From Spartobacteria bacterium (GTDB taxonomy: Bacteria > Verrucomicrobiota > Verrucomicrobiia > Chthoniobacterales > UBA10450), in contig PMTM01000012.1 of NCBI GenBank assembly GCA_003167365.1, positions 95,926-159,925 of the forward strand: 64,000 nucleotides of DNA. The letters are read 5' to 3'. Under the pieces are notes generated by a model. It ran no database searches, was not told the DNA's origin, and was given only the letters and a program-made list of their open reading frames with translations. The translations under genes and the position numbers were made by a program. Positions 26,167-35,372 of the stretch are shown piece after piece (position 1 is the first letter of the stretch; the number at the start of each line of letters is the position of its first letter).

Positions 26167-27327
26167 TCAGATCGCGGCAAAGGCGGTCTCCAAATCGTCG
26201 ATCAAATCGCGCACGTCTTCGACGCCAACGGAAAGACGCACCAGCGAATCAGTGACGCCAAGCGCTTCGCGTTGCTTCTTCGGAACCGATGCGTGCGTCA
26301 TGAGCGCGGGATGATTGATCAGGCTTTCGACGCCGCCCAAACTTTCCGCGAGCGAAAACAAATGCGTGTTCTCAAGAAACCGTCGCGTGCCTGCGAGATC
26401 GGTCTTCAAGACGATCGTCACCATTCCGCCGAATCCGCGCATTTGAATTCGCGCGAGATCGTGTTGCGGATGCGACTTGAGTCCAGGATAACTGACAGAC
26501 TTGATCTCCGGCCGTTCTTCCAGCCAGCGCGCGATCTCCAGCGCGTTCGCGCAGTGCCGCTCCATCCGCAGCGCAAGCGTTTTCAAACTGCGCATGACTA
26601 AGAAGCTCTCGAAAGGTCCCGCGATCGCGCCGACCGAATTTTGCAGAAACGCAATTTGATCGGCGAGCTCCTTGTTTTCGCCAACAACGATAACACCGCC
26701 GACCAAGTCCGAGTGTCCGTTCAAATACTTAGTCGCGGAATGGATCACCATATCGAAACCGAATTCGATCGGGCGCTGAATCCAAGGGCTGGCAAACGTG
26801 TTGTCGGAAACCGAGATGATGTTTTTCTGGCGCGCGATTTTAGAGATCGCTTCGAGATCGATCAACTTGAGTAGTGGATTGCTCGGCGTCTCGATCCACA
26901 CCATGCGCGTGTTCGGTTTGATCTCACGCTCCAACCGGGTCGCGTCGGTCAGATCGACAAATGTGAAATCGAGATTGGCGGAACGACGCCGGACTTTTTC
27001 GAACAACCGAAATGTGCCGCCGTAAAGATCGTCGCTCGCGACGACGTGGGAGCCGCTGTCGAGAGCTTCGAGCGCAGTGGACATCGCGGCCAGCCCGGAT
27101 GCAAATGCCCAGCCCCGCGTTCCGCTCTCGAGATTGGCAATACATTTTTCGTAAGCAAGCCGCGTCGGGTTGATCGAGCGCGCGTAATCGTAGCCTTTAT
27201 GTTTGCCCGGGCTTTCCTGCACGTAGGTCGAGGTCGCGTAGATCGGTGTCATGATCGCGCCGGTGGTGGGATCGGGTTCCTGTCCGGCGTGAATGGCGCG
27301 GGTCGCGAATTCGTGCTGCTTTTTCAT
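26167..27327 (-). CDS. cystathionine gamma-synthase / gamma-lyase (Cys/Met metabolism PLP enzyme)
   Basis: This 386-residue PLP enzyme has the internal aldimine Lys200 in IHSATKYLNGHSD, the SGLAAM phosphate-binding turn, and WIETPSNPLL. These assign it to the Cys/Met transsulfuration family. With cystathionine beta-synthase just upstream, gamma-lyase activity (cystathionine to cysteine, reverse transsulfuration) is the more economical reading, but MetB-type synthase cannot be excluded from sequence alone. Confidence 0.92.
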   Translation of the reverse strand: MKKQHEFATRAIHAGQEPDPTTGAIMTPIYATSTYVQESPGKHKGYDYARSINPTRLAYEKCIANLESGTRGWAFASGLAAMSTALEALDSGSHVVASDDLYGGTFRLFEKVRRRSANLDFTFVDLTDATRLEREIKPNTRMVWIETPSNPLLKLIDLEAISKIARQKNIISVSDNTFASPWIQRPIEFGFDMVIHSATKYLNGHSDLVGGVIVVGENKELADQIAFLQNSVGAIAGPFESFLVMRSLKTLALRMERHCANALEIARWLEERPEIKSVSYPGLKSHPQHDLARIQMRGFGGMVTIVLKTDLAGTRRFLENTHLFSLAESLGGVESLINHPALMTHASVPKKQREALGVTDSLVRLSVGVEDVRDLIDDLETAFAAI

Positions 27328-27340
27328 GTGATCTAATTTA

Positions 27341-27449
27341 ACCGCGAATTACGCTGATGAATACAGATTAAGAATTAGGAAAAGAGGAAAAATTCAGATG
27401 TCAAAATAGACAAACCAGTTCCTTCCTGAGTTCCTGCTTTCCTGATTCG
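27341..27449. repeat. family D then family C repeats
   Basis: 27341-27370 is a degenerate ACCGCGAATTACG repeat (family D). Next comes an imperfect inverted pair, GAATTAGGAAAAGAGGAA near 27371 and TTCCTGCTTTCCTGATTC near 27431, 15 of 18 matching (family C). Together they fill the gap between the cystathionine genes. Confidence 0.55.
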
Positions 27450-27451
27450 TT

Positions 27452-28894
27452 TTACGAATATTCGCGGCTCACCGGCATCGATGCTTTCGGCATGTGCAAC
27501 CGCAAATACGAAAGCAGATCGGTGCGCGTGATGAGTCCGAGAAACTTGTCGGCGTCCATCACGATCGCGACGCGGCCGCGATCGAACACGCCAAGCAGGT
27601 CGTTGATGTTCGCATTTGGCGGAAGCGTTTCGAGTCGATCGGTCATCGCGTTTTTTACCAGATCGTTAAACTGCGTCGAATCGCGATGGACTTTCACCAG
27701 GAGGTCGGACTCATCGAGAATTCCAACCGGGCGCCCTTTTTCATCGACCACCGGAACTTGCGAAACATCGGCCTGGCGCATGCGTTTGAACGCCGTCAGC
27801 AGCGTGTCCTTCGGACCAACGGAAATGACTTCGCCTTTTTCATAGCGATGCGAAACCAAATCGCTCAAGTCGCCCTGCGGCGGACGATGGATGAATCCCT
27901 GTTCCGTCATCCAAAAATCGTTGAACATCTTGGAAAGATACTTATTGCCGGTGTCGGCCACGAAAGTGACGACGCGCTTCGGCGCAGTTTGCTGCCGGCA
28001 ATAACGGAGTGCGCCGGCTACGAGCGTGCCGGTGGATGAGCCGCCCAGAATTCCTTCCTGCCGCAAGAGTTCGCGCGCGGTCGCGAAACTTTCTTCGTCA
28101 TCGATCTCGAACGCATCGGTGACAAAAGACATGTCGGCGATTTCGGGAATGAAATCTTCGCCGATGCCTTCGACCGCCCAGCTTCCCGATTCCACCAGTT
28201 TTCCGGTCTTGACCCATTCGAAAAGAATCGAGCCTGTCGGATCGGCCAGAATCATTTCGATGCCGCGCCGCGGTTTAACGCGCGAAAAAAATCGGCCGAG
28301 TCCAGTCAACGTTCCGCCCGAGCCAACACCGCAAACGATTGCGTCGACATCGTGTCGCATTTGCTCCCAGATTTCTGGGCCGGTCGAGCGCTCGTGCGCG
28401 AGCGGATTCGCCGGATTACCGAATTGATTCACATAAAACCCGCCCGGAATTTCCGTGGCCAGCCGCGCGGCCACATCTTGATAGTATTCGGGATGGCCGC
28501 GAGTCACGTCGGACCGCGCCATGACCACTTCGGCGCCGAGCGCTTTGACGTGCGAGATTTTTTCCTGCGACATCTTGTCGGGGATAACGAGAATGACTCG
28601 ATAACCTTTCGCGCCGGCAACCAGCGCCAAACCGAGACCGGTGTTTCCCGCCGTCGCTTCGATCACGGTCCCGCCCGGTTGCAATTTTCCCTCTTGCTCG
28701 GCCGCCTCGATCATAGTGAGCGCGACGCGATCTTTGATCGAGCCGGTCGGATTCTGATTTTCCAGTTTAACGAAAAGCTGGCAGGGACCGGTATCGATCC
28801 GCGTGATCTCGACGAGCGGCGTATCGCCAATGAGTGAAAGAATGGCGGGCGGCTTGCTGTGCGCTATCGGTGGCGCGGTCGAAAGTTCGATCAT
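27452..28894 (-). CDS. cbs: cystathionine beta-synthase with CBS domain pair
   Basis: This 480-residue protein has an N-terminal fold-type II PLP domain with Lys54 in NPTGSIKDR, the TAGNTGLGLA serine-site loop and VGSGGTLTGLGRFF phosphate loop. A Bateman module of two CBS motifs follows at about 345-470. It condenses serine with homocysteine to cystathionine; the CBS pair usually senses adenosyl ligands. The first residues lack the haem-binding extension of animal enzymes. It starts two bases after the retropepsin gene stop, so it is tightly coupled. Confidence 0.93.
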   Translation of the reverse strand: MIELSTAPPIAHSKPPAILSLIGDTPLVEITRIDTGPCQLFVKLENQNPTGSIKDRVALTMIEAAEQEGKLQPGGTVIEATAGNTGLGLALVAGAKGYRVILVIPDKMSQEKISHVKALGAEVVMARSDVTRGHPEYYQDVAARLATEIPGGFYVNQFGNPANPLAHERSTGPEIWEQMRHDVDAIVCGVGSGGTLTGLGRFFSRVKPRRGIEMILADPTGSILFEWVKTGKLVESGSWAVEGIGEDFIPEIADMSFVTDAFEIDDEESFATARELLRQEGILGGSSTGTLVAGALRYCRQQTAPKRVVTFVADTGNKYLSKMFNDFWMTEQGFIHRPPQGDLSDLVSHRYEKGEVISVGPKDTLLTAFKRMRQADVSQVPVVDEKGRPVGILDESDLLVKVHRDSTQFNDLVKNAMTDRLETLPPNANINDLLGVFDRGRVAIVMDADKFLGLITRTDLLSYLRLHMPKASMPVSREYS

Positions 28895-28896
28895 GG

Positions 28897-29748
28897 TTAA
28901 AGCAAGCTGAACAATTCGTTTGGATAGTCGATCACAACTTTGTAGTTCCGGAGAAAATTATAACCGACAATGCCGTCGAGCTTCGCGCCGACCGCTTGGC
29001 TCAGCATGGCAAAAAAATCAGCCACCACCACGGACATATTGTCGACCTTGGCTCCGCCAACTTGAAAGGATTGGAGCATGCCCGCCGTAACATCGACGTG
29101 CGCGCCACCGGTTGTGGCGGGTCCGATTGGCGCACTTGCGACGCCGAGTTCTTTGGCCAATTCCGGCGTGATTGCCGTTGTTGATGTGCCGGTATCGATC
29201 GCGAATTGAAATGGCCCGCGACCGTTTGCGTGTACATCCACGAGAATGAGCGGCTTGGCTGGACTGGCCAGACGCATTGCGATTTCGGTTTTCGCCGGAC
29301 TGCCGAAACTCTCGATACGCTTCGGATCGTCGAGGCGAATTTCGCAATCGCGATAATCGATCGTGATGCGGAAATGCTTGAGAAAATTGTAACCGAGATC
29401 GCCGTCGATCTTGGCGCCAATCGTTTTGCCGATGTGGCTAAGATCGACAATCCCCACGTCGACATCGTCCATTTTCGCTTCGCCGACTGCGAACGAATCC
29501 ACTTTTGCCAGGGACACCGAAACTTTGCCGCCCGCGCTCTGGCCTTCTTTAGAACCAACAACCTTGACCTCGAGTTGCTTCGCCAGCTCCGACGAAAGCA
29601 GCGAAGTGCCGGCGCCCGTATCCAAAATGAATTCGAAAGGTCCCCGACCGTTCACTTTCACCGGCAGGAGGATCAGCGGTTGTGCGCCGCCGGGAAGATG
29701 AAACTTCACCTTTGTGCTCTTCGGCGAAAATGCAGCAGTGGCCGTCAC
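28897..29748 (-). CDS. duplicated retropepsin-like aspartyl protease family protein
   Basis: This 283-residue protein has two tandem aspartic-protease half domains. The first has FILDTGAGTSLLSS (Asp43) and the second FAIDTGTSTTAITPEL (Asp185). Each ends with a hydrophobic-hydrophobic-Gly motif (DGDLGYNFLKHF and DGIVGYNFLRNY). Bacterial members (gag-asp proteins) often work in the periplasm. There is no clear signal peptide: the start MTATAAFSPK is polar, though an upstream start is limited by the overlapping thioredoxin stop. Two Asp sites in one chain could make an intramolecular active pair. Confidence 0.85.
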   Translation of the reverse strand: MTATAAFSPKSTKVKFHLPGGAQPLILLPVKVNGRGPFEFILDTGAGTSLLSSELAKQLEVKVVGSKEGQSAGGKVSVSLAKVDSFAVGEAKMDDVDVGIVDLSHIGKTIGAKIDGDLGYNFLKHFRITIDYRDCEIRLDDPKRIESFGSPAKTEIAMRLASPAKPLILVDVHANGRGPFQFAIDTGTSTTAITPELAKELGVASAPIGPATTGGAHVDVTAGMLQSFQVGGAKVDNMSVVVADFFAMLSQAVGAKLDGIVGYNFLRNYKVVIDYPNELFSLL

Positions 29749-30263
29749 CGTTTCTCCTCGAAAGCTTTTTCACCTTTGTGCGACCACTCCGATTTGCTGT
29801 CCTCGAGGAATTCTTGGAGAACGGGAAAGCGGACTTCGCCGTAATTGAGCGCGTAGCGAAGGTTTTCTCCTTTGAAGACCCACGTGGTTGGAATCCACGA
29901 AAGCGGCAGGCCGAGAAACTGATTAATCTTGTTCCCGGTGCGCGGACCGGGATCGGCCAGGATCATGACGTTGGGTTGGTCGGCGATCTGGTATTTCTTC
30001 AGCATGGCGCGGCCGTCGTCGCCGCCGTTCCAAACCGAAACGAAATAGAATTTCACTTCCGGATTGTTTTTCACCATTTTGAGCCAGCCGCCGCTCTTGA
30101 GTTCGGCCTGGCAGTTCGAGCACCAAGTCGCCCAGAGATGAACGACACTCAGATCGGGCGATTTGATTGCTTCAGCGAGTTTCTGTTCCGCGGGAGAAGG
30201 TCCTGCGCGAAGAGAAGTTACCGTCAGGATGAAGGCTAAGATCGGTAGGCGGAAGATCGACAT
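29745..30263 (-). CDS. secreted TlpA-like thioredoxin
   Basis: This 172-residue protein has a signal peptide (RLPILAFILTVTSLRA) and a thioredoxin domain with WATWCSNC (Cys48, Cys51) and cis-proline in SWIPTTWVFKG. It should act on disulfides in the periplasm; the Ser-Asn pair between cysteines is unusual. The stop overlaps the retropepsin ATG (ATGA). It heads the leftward run of sulfur-amino-acid genes, next to heptad and hairpin repeats that separate it from rpsA. Confidence 0.87.
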   Translation of the reverse strand: MSIFRLPILAFILTVTSLRAGPSPAEQKLAEAIKSPDLSVVHLWATWCSNCQAELKSGGWLKMVKNNPEVKFYFVSVWNGGDDGRAMLKKYQIADQPNVMILADPGPRTGNKINQFLGLPLSWIPTTWVFKGENLRYALNYGEVRFPVLQEFLEDSKSEWSHKGEKAFEEKR

Positions 30264-30285
30264 CGTGGTTCAATGTTATGGGAGA

Positions 30286-30320
30286 AACGTCCAACTCTCA
30301 ACGTCCAACGCTCAACGCTC
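30286..30320 (-). repeat. family A heptanucleotide repeat, five units
   Basis: Plus-strand units AACGTCC, AACTCTC, AACGTCC, AACGCTC, AACGCTC (period 7; on the minus strand GAGCGTT-type). It lies just upstream of the thioredoxin ATG. Confidence 0.75.
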
Positions 30321-30429
30321 AATTTAGAAACGATGGTAGTCCATGTGCCTCGCGGGCCGGTTTTGCCACCTACACGCGAGGGCACATGTGCTCCCGGAGC
30401 ACGGGGTTGACCAACCTTTGGAAAACCCC

Positions 30430-30512
30430 TACTGTGGCGCTCCGTTTTCGCTGCTTGTGCCGGCGGTCTCCGACCGCCGAAAATATGCGACGATCGGAGA
30501 TCGCCGCTACAG
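30430..30512. repeat. family F hairpin element upstream of rpsA
   Basis: It contains CGGCGGTC/GACCGCCG around TCC (30461-30479) and CGATC/GATCG around GGA (30491-30503), ending in GCTACAG. It lies in the rpsA leader region. Confidence 0.5.
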
Positions 30513-30547
30513 CGTGATAGTGTGCCCCAAGGAGGCCTCTTAATTAT

Positions 30548-32293
30548 ATGGTACAAATGCAGGATTTGATGTCGAAGCCGATGCCGGAATTCCGGGAAGG
30601 AAGCATCGTCAAAGGACGCATTCTGGAGATTCGTCCACGAGAAGTGCTCGTGGATATTGGCTACAAATCCGAAGGCGTCATTCCGTCATCCGAGTTCGAG
30701 GACATCCAATCGATGGAAGTGGGCGACGAAGTCGATGTACTGCTCGAGCGACTCGAGAACGATGAGGGCATGGTCATCCTTTCGAAGGAGAAAGCCGCAT
30801 ATCGCCAGAACTGGAACAAGATCGCAGCCGTGTTTCAGGGCGACGGCCTGATCAAAGGCAAAGTGAAATCGGTCGTCAAAGGCGGATTGATGGTGAACAT
30901 CGGCGTGGAAGCATTTTTGCCCGCGTCGCAAATCGACATCGTGCCGCCGAAAGATTTGCAGCAGTTCGTCGGTAACACTTACGATTTCAAAATCGTCAAA
31001 ATCAACGACGACCGCCGCAACGTTGTGCTAAGCCGTCGCGAGTTGATCGAGCACGAACGAAGCGAGAAACGGCAGAAATTCCTCGAAGGCGTGAACGTGG
31101 GCGACAAGGTGCAGGGCACGGTCAAAAATCTTACCGATTTCGGCGCGTTCATCGATCTCGATGGCATGGACGGTCTGCTTCATATCACCGATATGACTTG
31201 GGGCCGGCTCGGGCATCCGAGCGAGATGGTGAAAGTGGGCCAGCCGCTCGAAGTTGTCGTGCTCGATATCAACAAAGAGAAAGAGCGCGTCTCGTTAGGC
31301 TTGAAGCAGACGCAGAAAAATCCGTGGGACCAGATTGAAGAGCGATTCCCGGCCGGCCAGAAGGTCAAAGGCAAGATCACGAATCTCGTTCCTTATGGTG
31401 CGTTCGTAGAACTCGAAGAAGGCGTCGAAGGTCTCATCCATGTCTCCGAACTTTCGTGGACGAAACGCATCCTGCGTCCGTCCGACATTTTGACTGTTGG
31501 TCAGGAAGTCGAAGCCGTCGTGCTCGGCGTAAATAAGGAAGAGCAGAAAATTTCATTGGGCTTACGTCAGCTCGAACAGAACCCGTGGGATGAGATCGAG
31601 AAGAAATTCACCATCAGCAGCCGCGTCAAAGGCAAGATTCGCAACATGACCGCATATGGCGCGTTCGTGGAGCTCGATGAAGGGATCGACGGCATGATCC
31701 ACGTCTCTGATTTGAGCTGGACCCGGAAAATTAATCACCCAAGCGAAGTCTTTAAGAAAGGCGACGAAGTCGAAGCCGAAGTTATCGACATCGATAAGAC
31801 GAACCAACGAATCAGCCTCGGCATCAAACAGCTGAGCGACGATCCGTGGAAGAACATCGATCAGAAATACAAGATCGGCGATCTGGTGAAAGGCAAAGTG
31901 ACGAAGCTCGCCAGCTTCGGCGCGTTCGTGCAACTAGCCGACGACATCGACGGCCTCGTTCACATTTCACAGCTGAGCGAAGACCACGTGGCCAAAGTGA
32001 AAGACGTGCTCAAAGTCGGCCAGGAAGTCGAATCGCGCGTCATCAAGGTGGACAAAGTCGAGCGCCGCATCGGCCTCTCGATCAAAGCCGCCAATTATTC
32101 CGAAGAAGAATTGCGCAAGGAATCCGAAGCCTTCGACACGCTCAAGCCAGGCGAAGACATGGTCGGCTTGGAGAAAGCATTCGCCGCTGCCGAGGAAGAT
32201 TATCGTCCCGGCGACGTGAAGAAAGAAACCAAGGAACCGAAAGAGCCGAAGGAATCGAAGCGCGAGTCGAAAAAGGAATCCAAGAAGAAGTAA
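30548..32293 (+). CDS. rpsA: 30S ribosomal protein S1
   Basis: This 581-residue protein has six S1 RNA-binding repeats, starting near residues 17, 98, 186, 271, 358 and 445 (for example VQGTVKNLTDFGAFIDLDG, VKGKITNLVPYGAFVELEEG). A lysine/glutamate-rich tail ends KESKKESKKK. S1 recruits mRNA to the 30S subunit. A strong AAGGAGG (30529-30535) lies 12 bases before ATG 30548; ATGs at 30557 and 30569 would be further away. A hairpin repeat follows the stop. Confidence 0.96.
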   Translation: MVQMQDLMSKPMPEFREGSIVKGRILEIRPREVLVDIGYKSEGVIPSSEFEDIQSMEVGDEVDVLLERLENDEGMVILSKEKAAYRQNWNKIAAVFQGDGLIKGKVKSVVKGGLMVNIGVEAFLPASQIDIVPPKDLQQFVGNTYDFKIVKINDDRRNVVLSRRELIEHERSEKRQKFLEGVNVGDKVQGTVKNLTDFGAFIDLDGMDGLLHITDMTWGRLGHPSEMVKVGQPLEVVVLDINKEKERVSLGLKQTQKNPWDQIEERFPAGQKVKGKITNLVPYGAFVELEEGVEGLIHVSELSWTKRILRPSDILTVGQEVEAVVLGVNKEEQKISLGLRQLEQNPWDEIEKKFTISSRVKGKIRNMTAYGAFVELDEGIDGMIHVSDLSWTRKINHPSEVFKKGDEVEAEVIDIDKTNQRISLGIKQLSDDPWKNIDQKYKIGDLVKGKVTKLASFGAFVQLADDIDGLVHISQLSEDHVAKVKDVLKVGQEVESRVIKVDKVERRIGLSIKAANYSEEELRKESEAFDTLKPGEDMVGLEKAFAAAEEDYRPGDVKKETKEPKEPKESKRESKKESKKK

Positions 32294-32358
32294 TTGTAGG
32301 CCGTCTCTGTGAGACGGCGGTTTGAAGTTCGATCGGCGTCTGACACAGACGTCCTATA
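32294..32358. repeat. family F hairpin element after rpsA
   Basis: It starts TTGTAGG directly after the rpsA TAA, with hairpins CCGTCTC/GAGACGG around TGT (32301-32317) and CGTCTG/CAGACG around ACA (32337-32351), then CTATAAA. It lies between two converging genes and may act as a bidirectional terminator. Confidence 0.55.
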
Positions 32359-32371
32359 AATCGAACTTTCG

Positions 32372-33709
32372 TCACACCACGCCTTGGTCGAGCATAGCGT
32401 CGGCGACTTTGACAAAGCCGGCGATATTGGCGCCGATGACGAGGTTACCAGGCTGATCGTATTCCGCGGCGGTGTTCGATGCGTTTTTGTGGATCGTCGT
32501 CATAATTTGCCGAAGGCGTTGATCGACTTCATCGCGCGGCCAGGGCAAACGCATGGAATTCTGAGACATTTCCAGGCCAGAAACGGCGACCCCGCCGGCA
32601 TTAGCGGCTTTGCCTGGGCCGTAAAGAACCTTCGCGGCCAAAAACAAATCAACCGCTGCGGGCGCGGTCGGCATATTGGCCGCTTCCGAGACGACATAGC
32701 AGCCGTTGTCTAGCAACGTCTTCGCATCGGCGCCGCTGATTTCATTTTGCGTGGCGCACGGAAAAGCGCATTCACATGGGACGCTCCAGGGACGCTGACC
32801 ATCCATATAAGTCGCTCCGAAGTGATCGGCATATTCCTTGATCCGGCGACGGCGCACGTTCTTCAGATCCATGATCCAACTCAGTTTTTCATCCGTGATG
32901 CCGTCTTTGTCGTAGATGAAGCCGTTTGAATCGGACATGGTCAGGACCTTGGCGCCGACCTGGTTCAACTTCGAAACCGTGTATTGAGCGGCGTTGCCGG
33001 AACCGGAGACAGTGCAAATCCTGCCTTCAAGGTTTTCCCGGCGGGTCTTAAGCATCTCTTCGGCAAAATAAACCGCGCCATAACCCGTGGCTTGTGGGCG
33101 AATGAGCGACCCGCCCCAATTGAGTGATTTGCCAGTCAAGACGCCGGTGAACTCGTTGGCGAGACGTTTGTATTGGCCAAACAAGTAACCGATTTCCCGG
33201 CCGCCAACCCCGATATCGCCGGCGGGCACGTCTGTGTTGGGACCGACATGGCGAAACAGCTCGGTCATGAACGATTGACAGAAGCGCATCACCTCGTTGT
33301 CGGATTTTCCTTTCGGATCGAAATCGGCCCCGCCTTTGCCGCCGCCCATCGGCAAGGTGGTGAGTGAATTCTTAAACACTTGTTCGAAAGCGAGGAACTT
33401 GAGGATGCTGGCGTTGACCGTGGGATGAAAACGCAAGCCGCCTTTGTACGGGCCGATCGCGCTGTTCATCTGCACGCGATAGCCGCGGTTGACCTGGACC
33501 TGGCCCGCGTCATCAATCCACGGCACGCGGAATTGAATCATGCGCTCGGGTTCGACAATCCGTTCGAGAATTTTGGCGTCGCGATAATCTTTCCGGCGCT
33601 GGACGGCCGGCGCGATGGACTCGAGCACTTCGGTGACGGCCTGAAGAAACTCCGGCTCGTTCGGATTGCGTTTGCTAACAATGCCAAGGACTTCCTGAAT
33701 TAGATCCAT
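32372..33709 (-). CDS. gdhA: NADP-type glutamate dehydrogenase
   Basis: This 445-residue enzyme contains GPYKGGLRFHP, LPMGGGKGGADFDPKGKSD with the catalytic lysine, and DVPAGDIGVGGREIGYLFG. All match the hexameric family-I glutamate dehydrogenases that aminate 2-oxoglutarate with NADPH. The Rossmann turn is VSGSGNAAQY. Length is typical. It is transcribed leftward and converges with rpsA. It gives a direct ammonium assimilation route. Confidence 0.96.
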   Translation of the reverse strand: MDLIQEVLGIVSKRNPNEPEFLQAVTEVLESIAPAVQRRKDYRDAKILERIVEPERMIQFRVPWIDDAGQVQVNRGYRVQMNSAIGPYKGGLRFHPTVNASILKFLAFEQVFKNSLTTLPMGGGKGGADFDPKGKSDNEVMRFCQSFMTELFRHVGPNTDVPAGDIGVGGREIGYLFGQYKRLANEFTGVLTGKSLNWGGSLIRPQATGYGAVYFAEEMLKTRRENLEGRICTVSGSGNAAQYTVSKLNQVGAKVLTMSDSNGFIYDKDGITDEKLSWIMDLKNVRRRRIKEYADHFGATYMDGQRPWSVPCECAFPCATQNEISGADAKTLLDNGCYVVSEAANMPTAPAAVDLFLAAKVLYGPGKAANAGGVAVSGLEMSQNSMRLPWPRDEVDQRLRQIMTTIHKNASNTAAEYDQPGNLVIGANIAGFVKVADAMLDQGVV

Positions 33710-33864
33710 ACGGTACTTAATCGGCCGGTTCCCAAAAGAGAAAGGGGACAGTTAGACTAAATCCGGGACAAGGAAAATAGGATTTTCATTAAAAATATGG
33801 GAGATCAAACGCAAGCGTGAGCGTTTTATACCTGCTTTGGCGGCAGAATCTGGTTGGCGATCCT

Positions 33865-35253
33865 TTAGAACTCCGCGCTGCCGGGCGTGCGCGCGAAGGG
33901 AATGACATCGCGGATGTTCGACACGCCGGTAACGCACATGAGCATGCGCTCGAAGCCGAGACCGAAGCCGGAATGCGGCACCGTTCCATAGCGGCGAAGA
34001 TCGAGATACCATTCGTAATCCGCCGGATTCATTTTGTGCCGGCGCATGTTGGCTTCGAGCACATCGAGACGCTCTTCGCGCTGACTGCCGCCGACGATCT
34101 CGCCGATTCCCGGCACGAGTAAATCCATCGCGGTCACTGTTTTGTCATCATCGTTCAAACGCATGTAGAACGGCTTGATCTCCTTCGGATAATTGAAAAC
34201 CGTGACCGGACATTTAAAATGTTTCTCCGTCAGCCATCGTTCGTGCTCCGATTGCAGGTTTAATCCGTATTCGACTGGAAACTCAAATTTTTCGCCGCTC
34301 TTCTTCAAGAGCTCGATTGCTTCCGTGTACGGGACGCGCTGAAATTTTCTCTCCAGAACAAAATCGAGTCGTGCGAGCAATTCTTTGTCGACGAACTTTA
34401 CGAACAATCCAAGTTCCTCCGGGCAATGTTCCCGGATGTCGCGGATGAGATATTTCACGATCTCCTCCGCCAGATCCATGTTTCCGTTCAAATCGCAGAA
34501 CGCCATTTCCGGTTCGATCATCCAAAACTCGTTCGAGTGCCGCGACGTATTGGAATTCTCCGCGCGAAAAGTGGGCCCGAAGGTGTAAACCTTCGATAAC
34601 GCAGACGCGAACGCTTCCGCCTCGAGCTGTCCGCTGACGGTCAAATAAGTCGGCCGCGCGAAAAAGTCCTTCGCGTAATCGATCTCGCCGTCAGCCTTCT
34701 TCGGCGGATTCTTGGCGTCGATGGTGGTAACGCGAAATAATTCTCCAGCGCCTTCGCAATCGCTGCCGGTGATGATCGGTGCGCTCAAATAGAAAAAGCC
34801 CCGATCCTGAAAAAACTGGTGAATGGCAAACGCCAGCCGGCTCCGCACGCGAAAGACGCTGCCGAAAAGATTCGAGCGCGGGCGCAGATGTGCGATCTCG
34901 CGCAGAAATTCAGGCGTGTGTCCTTTCTTTTGCAGCGGATAGGTGTCGTCGGACCCGCCGACGATATCGATCTTCTCCGCCACCACTTCCCAGTTCTGGC
35001 CTTTGCCTTGCGAGGCAACGAGCGCGCCGCGCACGATGATCGAAGCGCCAGTGGTCAAACGCTGAATGTCCGCGTAATTCGCCAGCGAATTCTTGGCAAT
35101 GATCTGAAGACTGCGCAGACAAGAGCCGTCATTCAGTTCGATGAATGACAAATCTTTCGAATCGCGCCGCGTCCGTACCCAGCCCTGGACCTGGATGGCC
35201 GCAACCGGTGCGGTGCTTTGCAATGCGTTCTTTACCGAAGTCGGTGAGAGCAT
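33865..35253 (-). CDS. asnS: asparaginyl-tRNA synthetase
   Basis: This 462-residue class II synthetase has an N-terminal OB anticodon domain ([20 protein letters not shown]) and catalytic motifs [21 protein letters not shown] (motif 2) and [11 protein letters not shown] (motif 3). It charges tRNA(Asn). ATG 35253 ([12 protein letters not shown]) is chosen over 35286 because it aligns with the usual N-terminus. A direct AsnRS beside gatB elsewhere in the window suggests the amidotransferase serves mainly Glu-tRNA(Gln) here, an inference. Confidence 0.95.
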   Translation of the reverse strand: MLSPTSVKNALQSTAPVAAIQVQGWVRTRRDSKDLSFIELNDGSCLRSLQIIAKNSLANYADIQRLTTGASIIVRGALVASQGKGQNWEVVAEKIDIVGGSDDTYPLQKKGHTPEFLREIAHLRPRSNLFGSVFRVRSRLAFAIHQFFQDRGFFYLSAPIITGSDCEGAGELFRVTTIDAKNPPKKADGEIDYAKDFFARPTYLTVSGQLEAEAFASALSKVYTFGPTFRAENSNTSRHSNEFWMIEPEMAFCDLNGNMDLAEEIVKYLIRDIREHCPEELGLFVKFVDKELLARLDFVLERKFQRVPYTEAIELLKKSGEKFEFPVEYGLNLQSEHERWLTEKHFKCPVTVFNYPKEIKPFYMRLNDDDKTVTAMDLLVPGIGEIVGGSQREERLDVLEANMRRHKMNPADYEWYLDLRRYGTVPHSGFGLGFERMLMCVTGVSNIRDVIPFARTPGSAEF

Positions 35254-35372
35254 GGAGGAAGTTGGCCGAGGTTCGCGATCCGACAAGCAAAAGCAGGCAC
35301 GACAATATCAACCCATTTTTCCAGTTTGGACTCGACACTTCAATCTAAGCGCATCACGTTACAATCGCGGAG

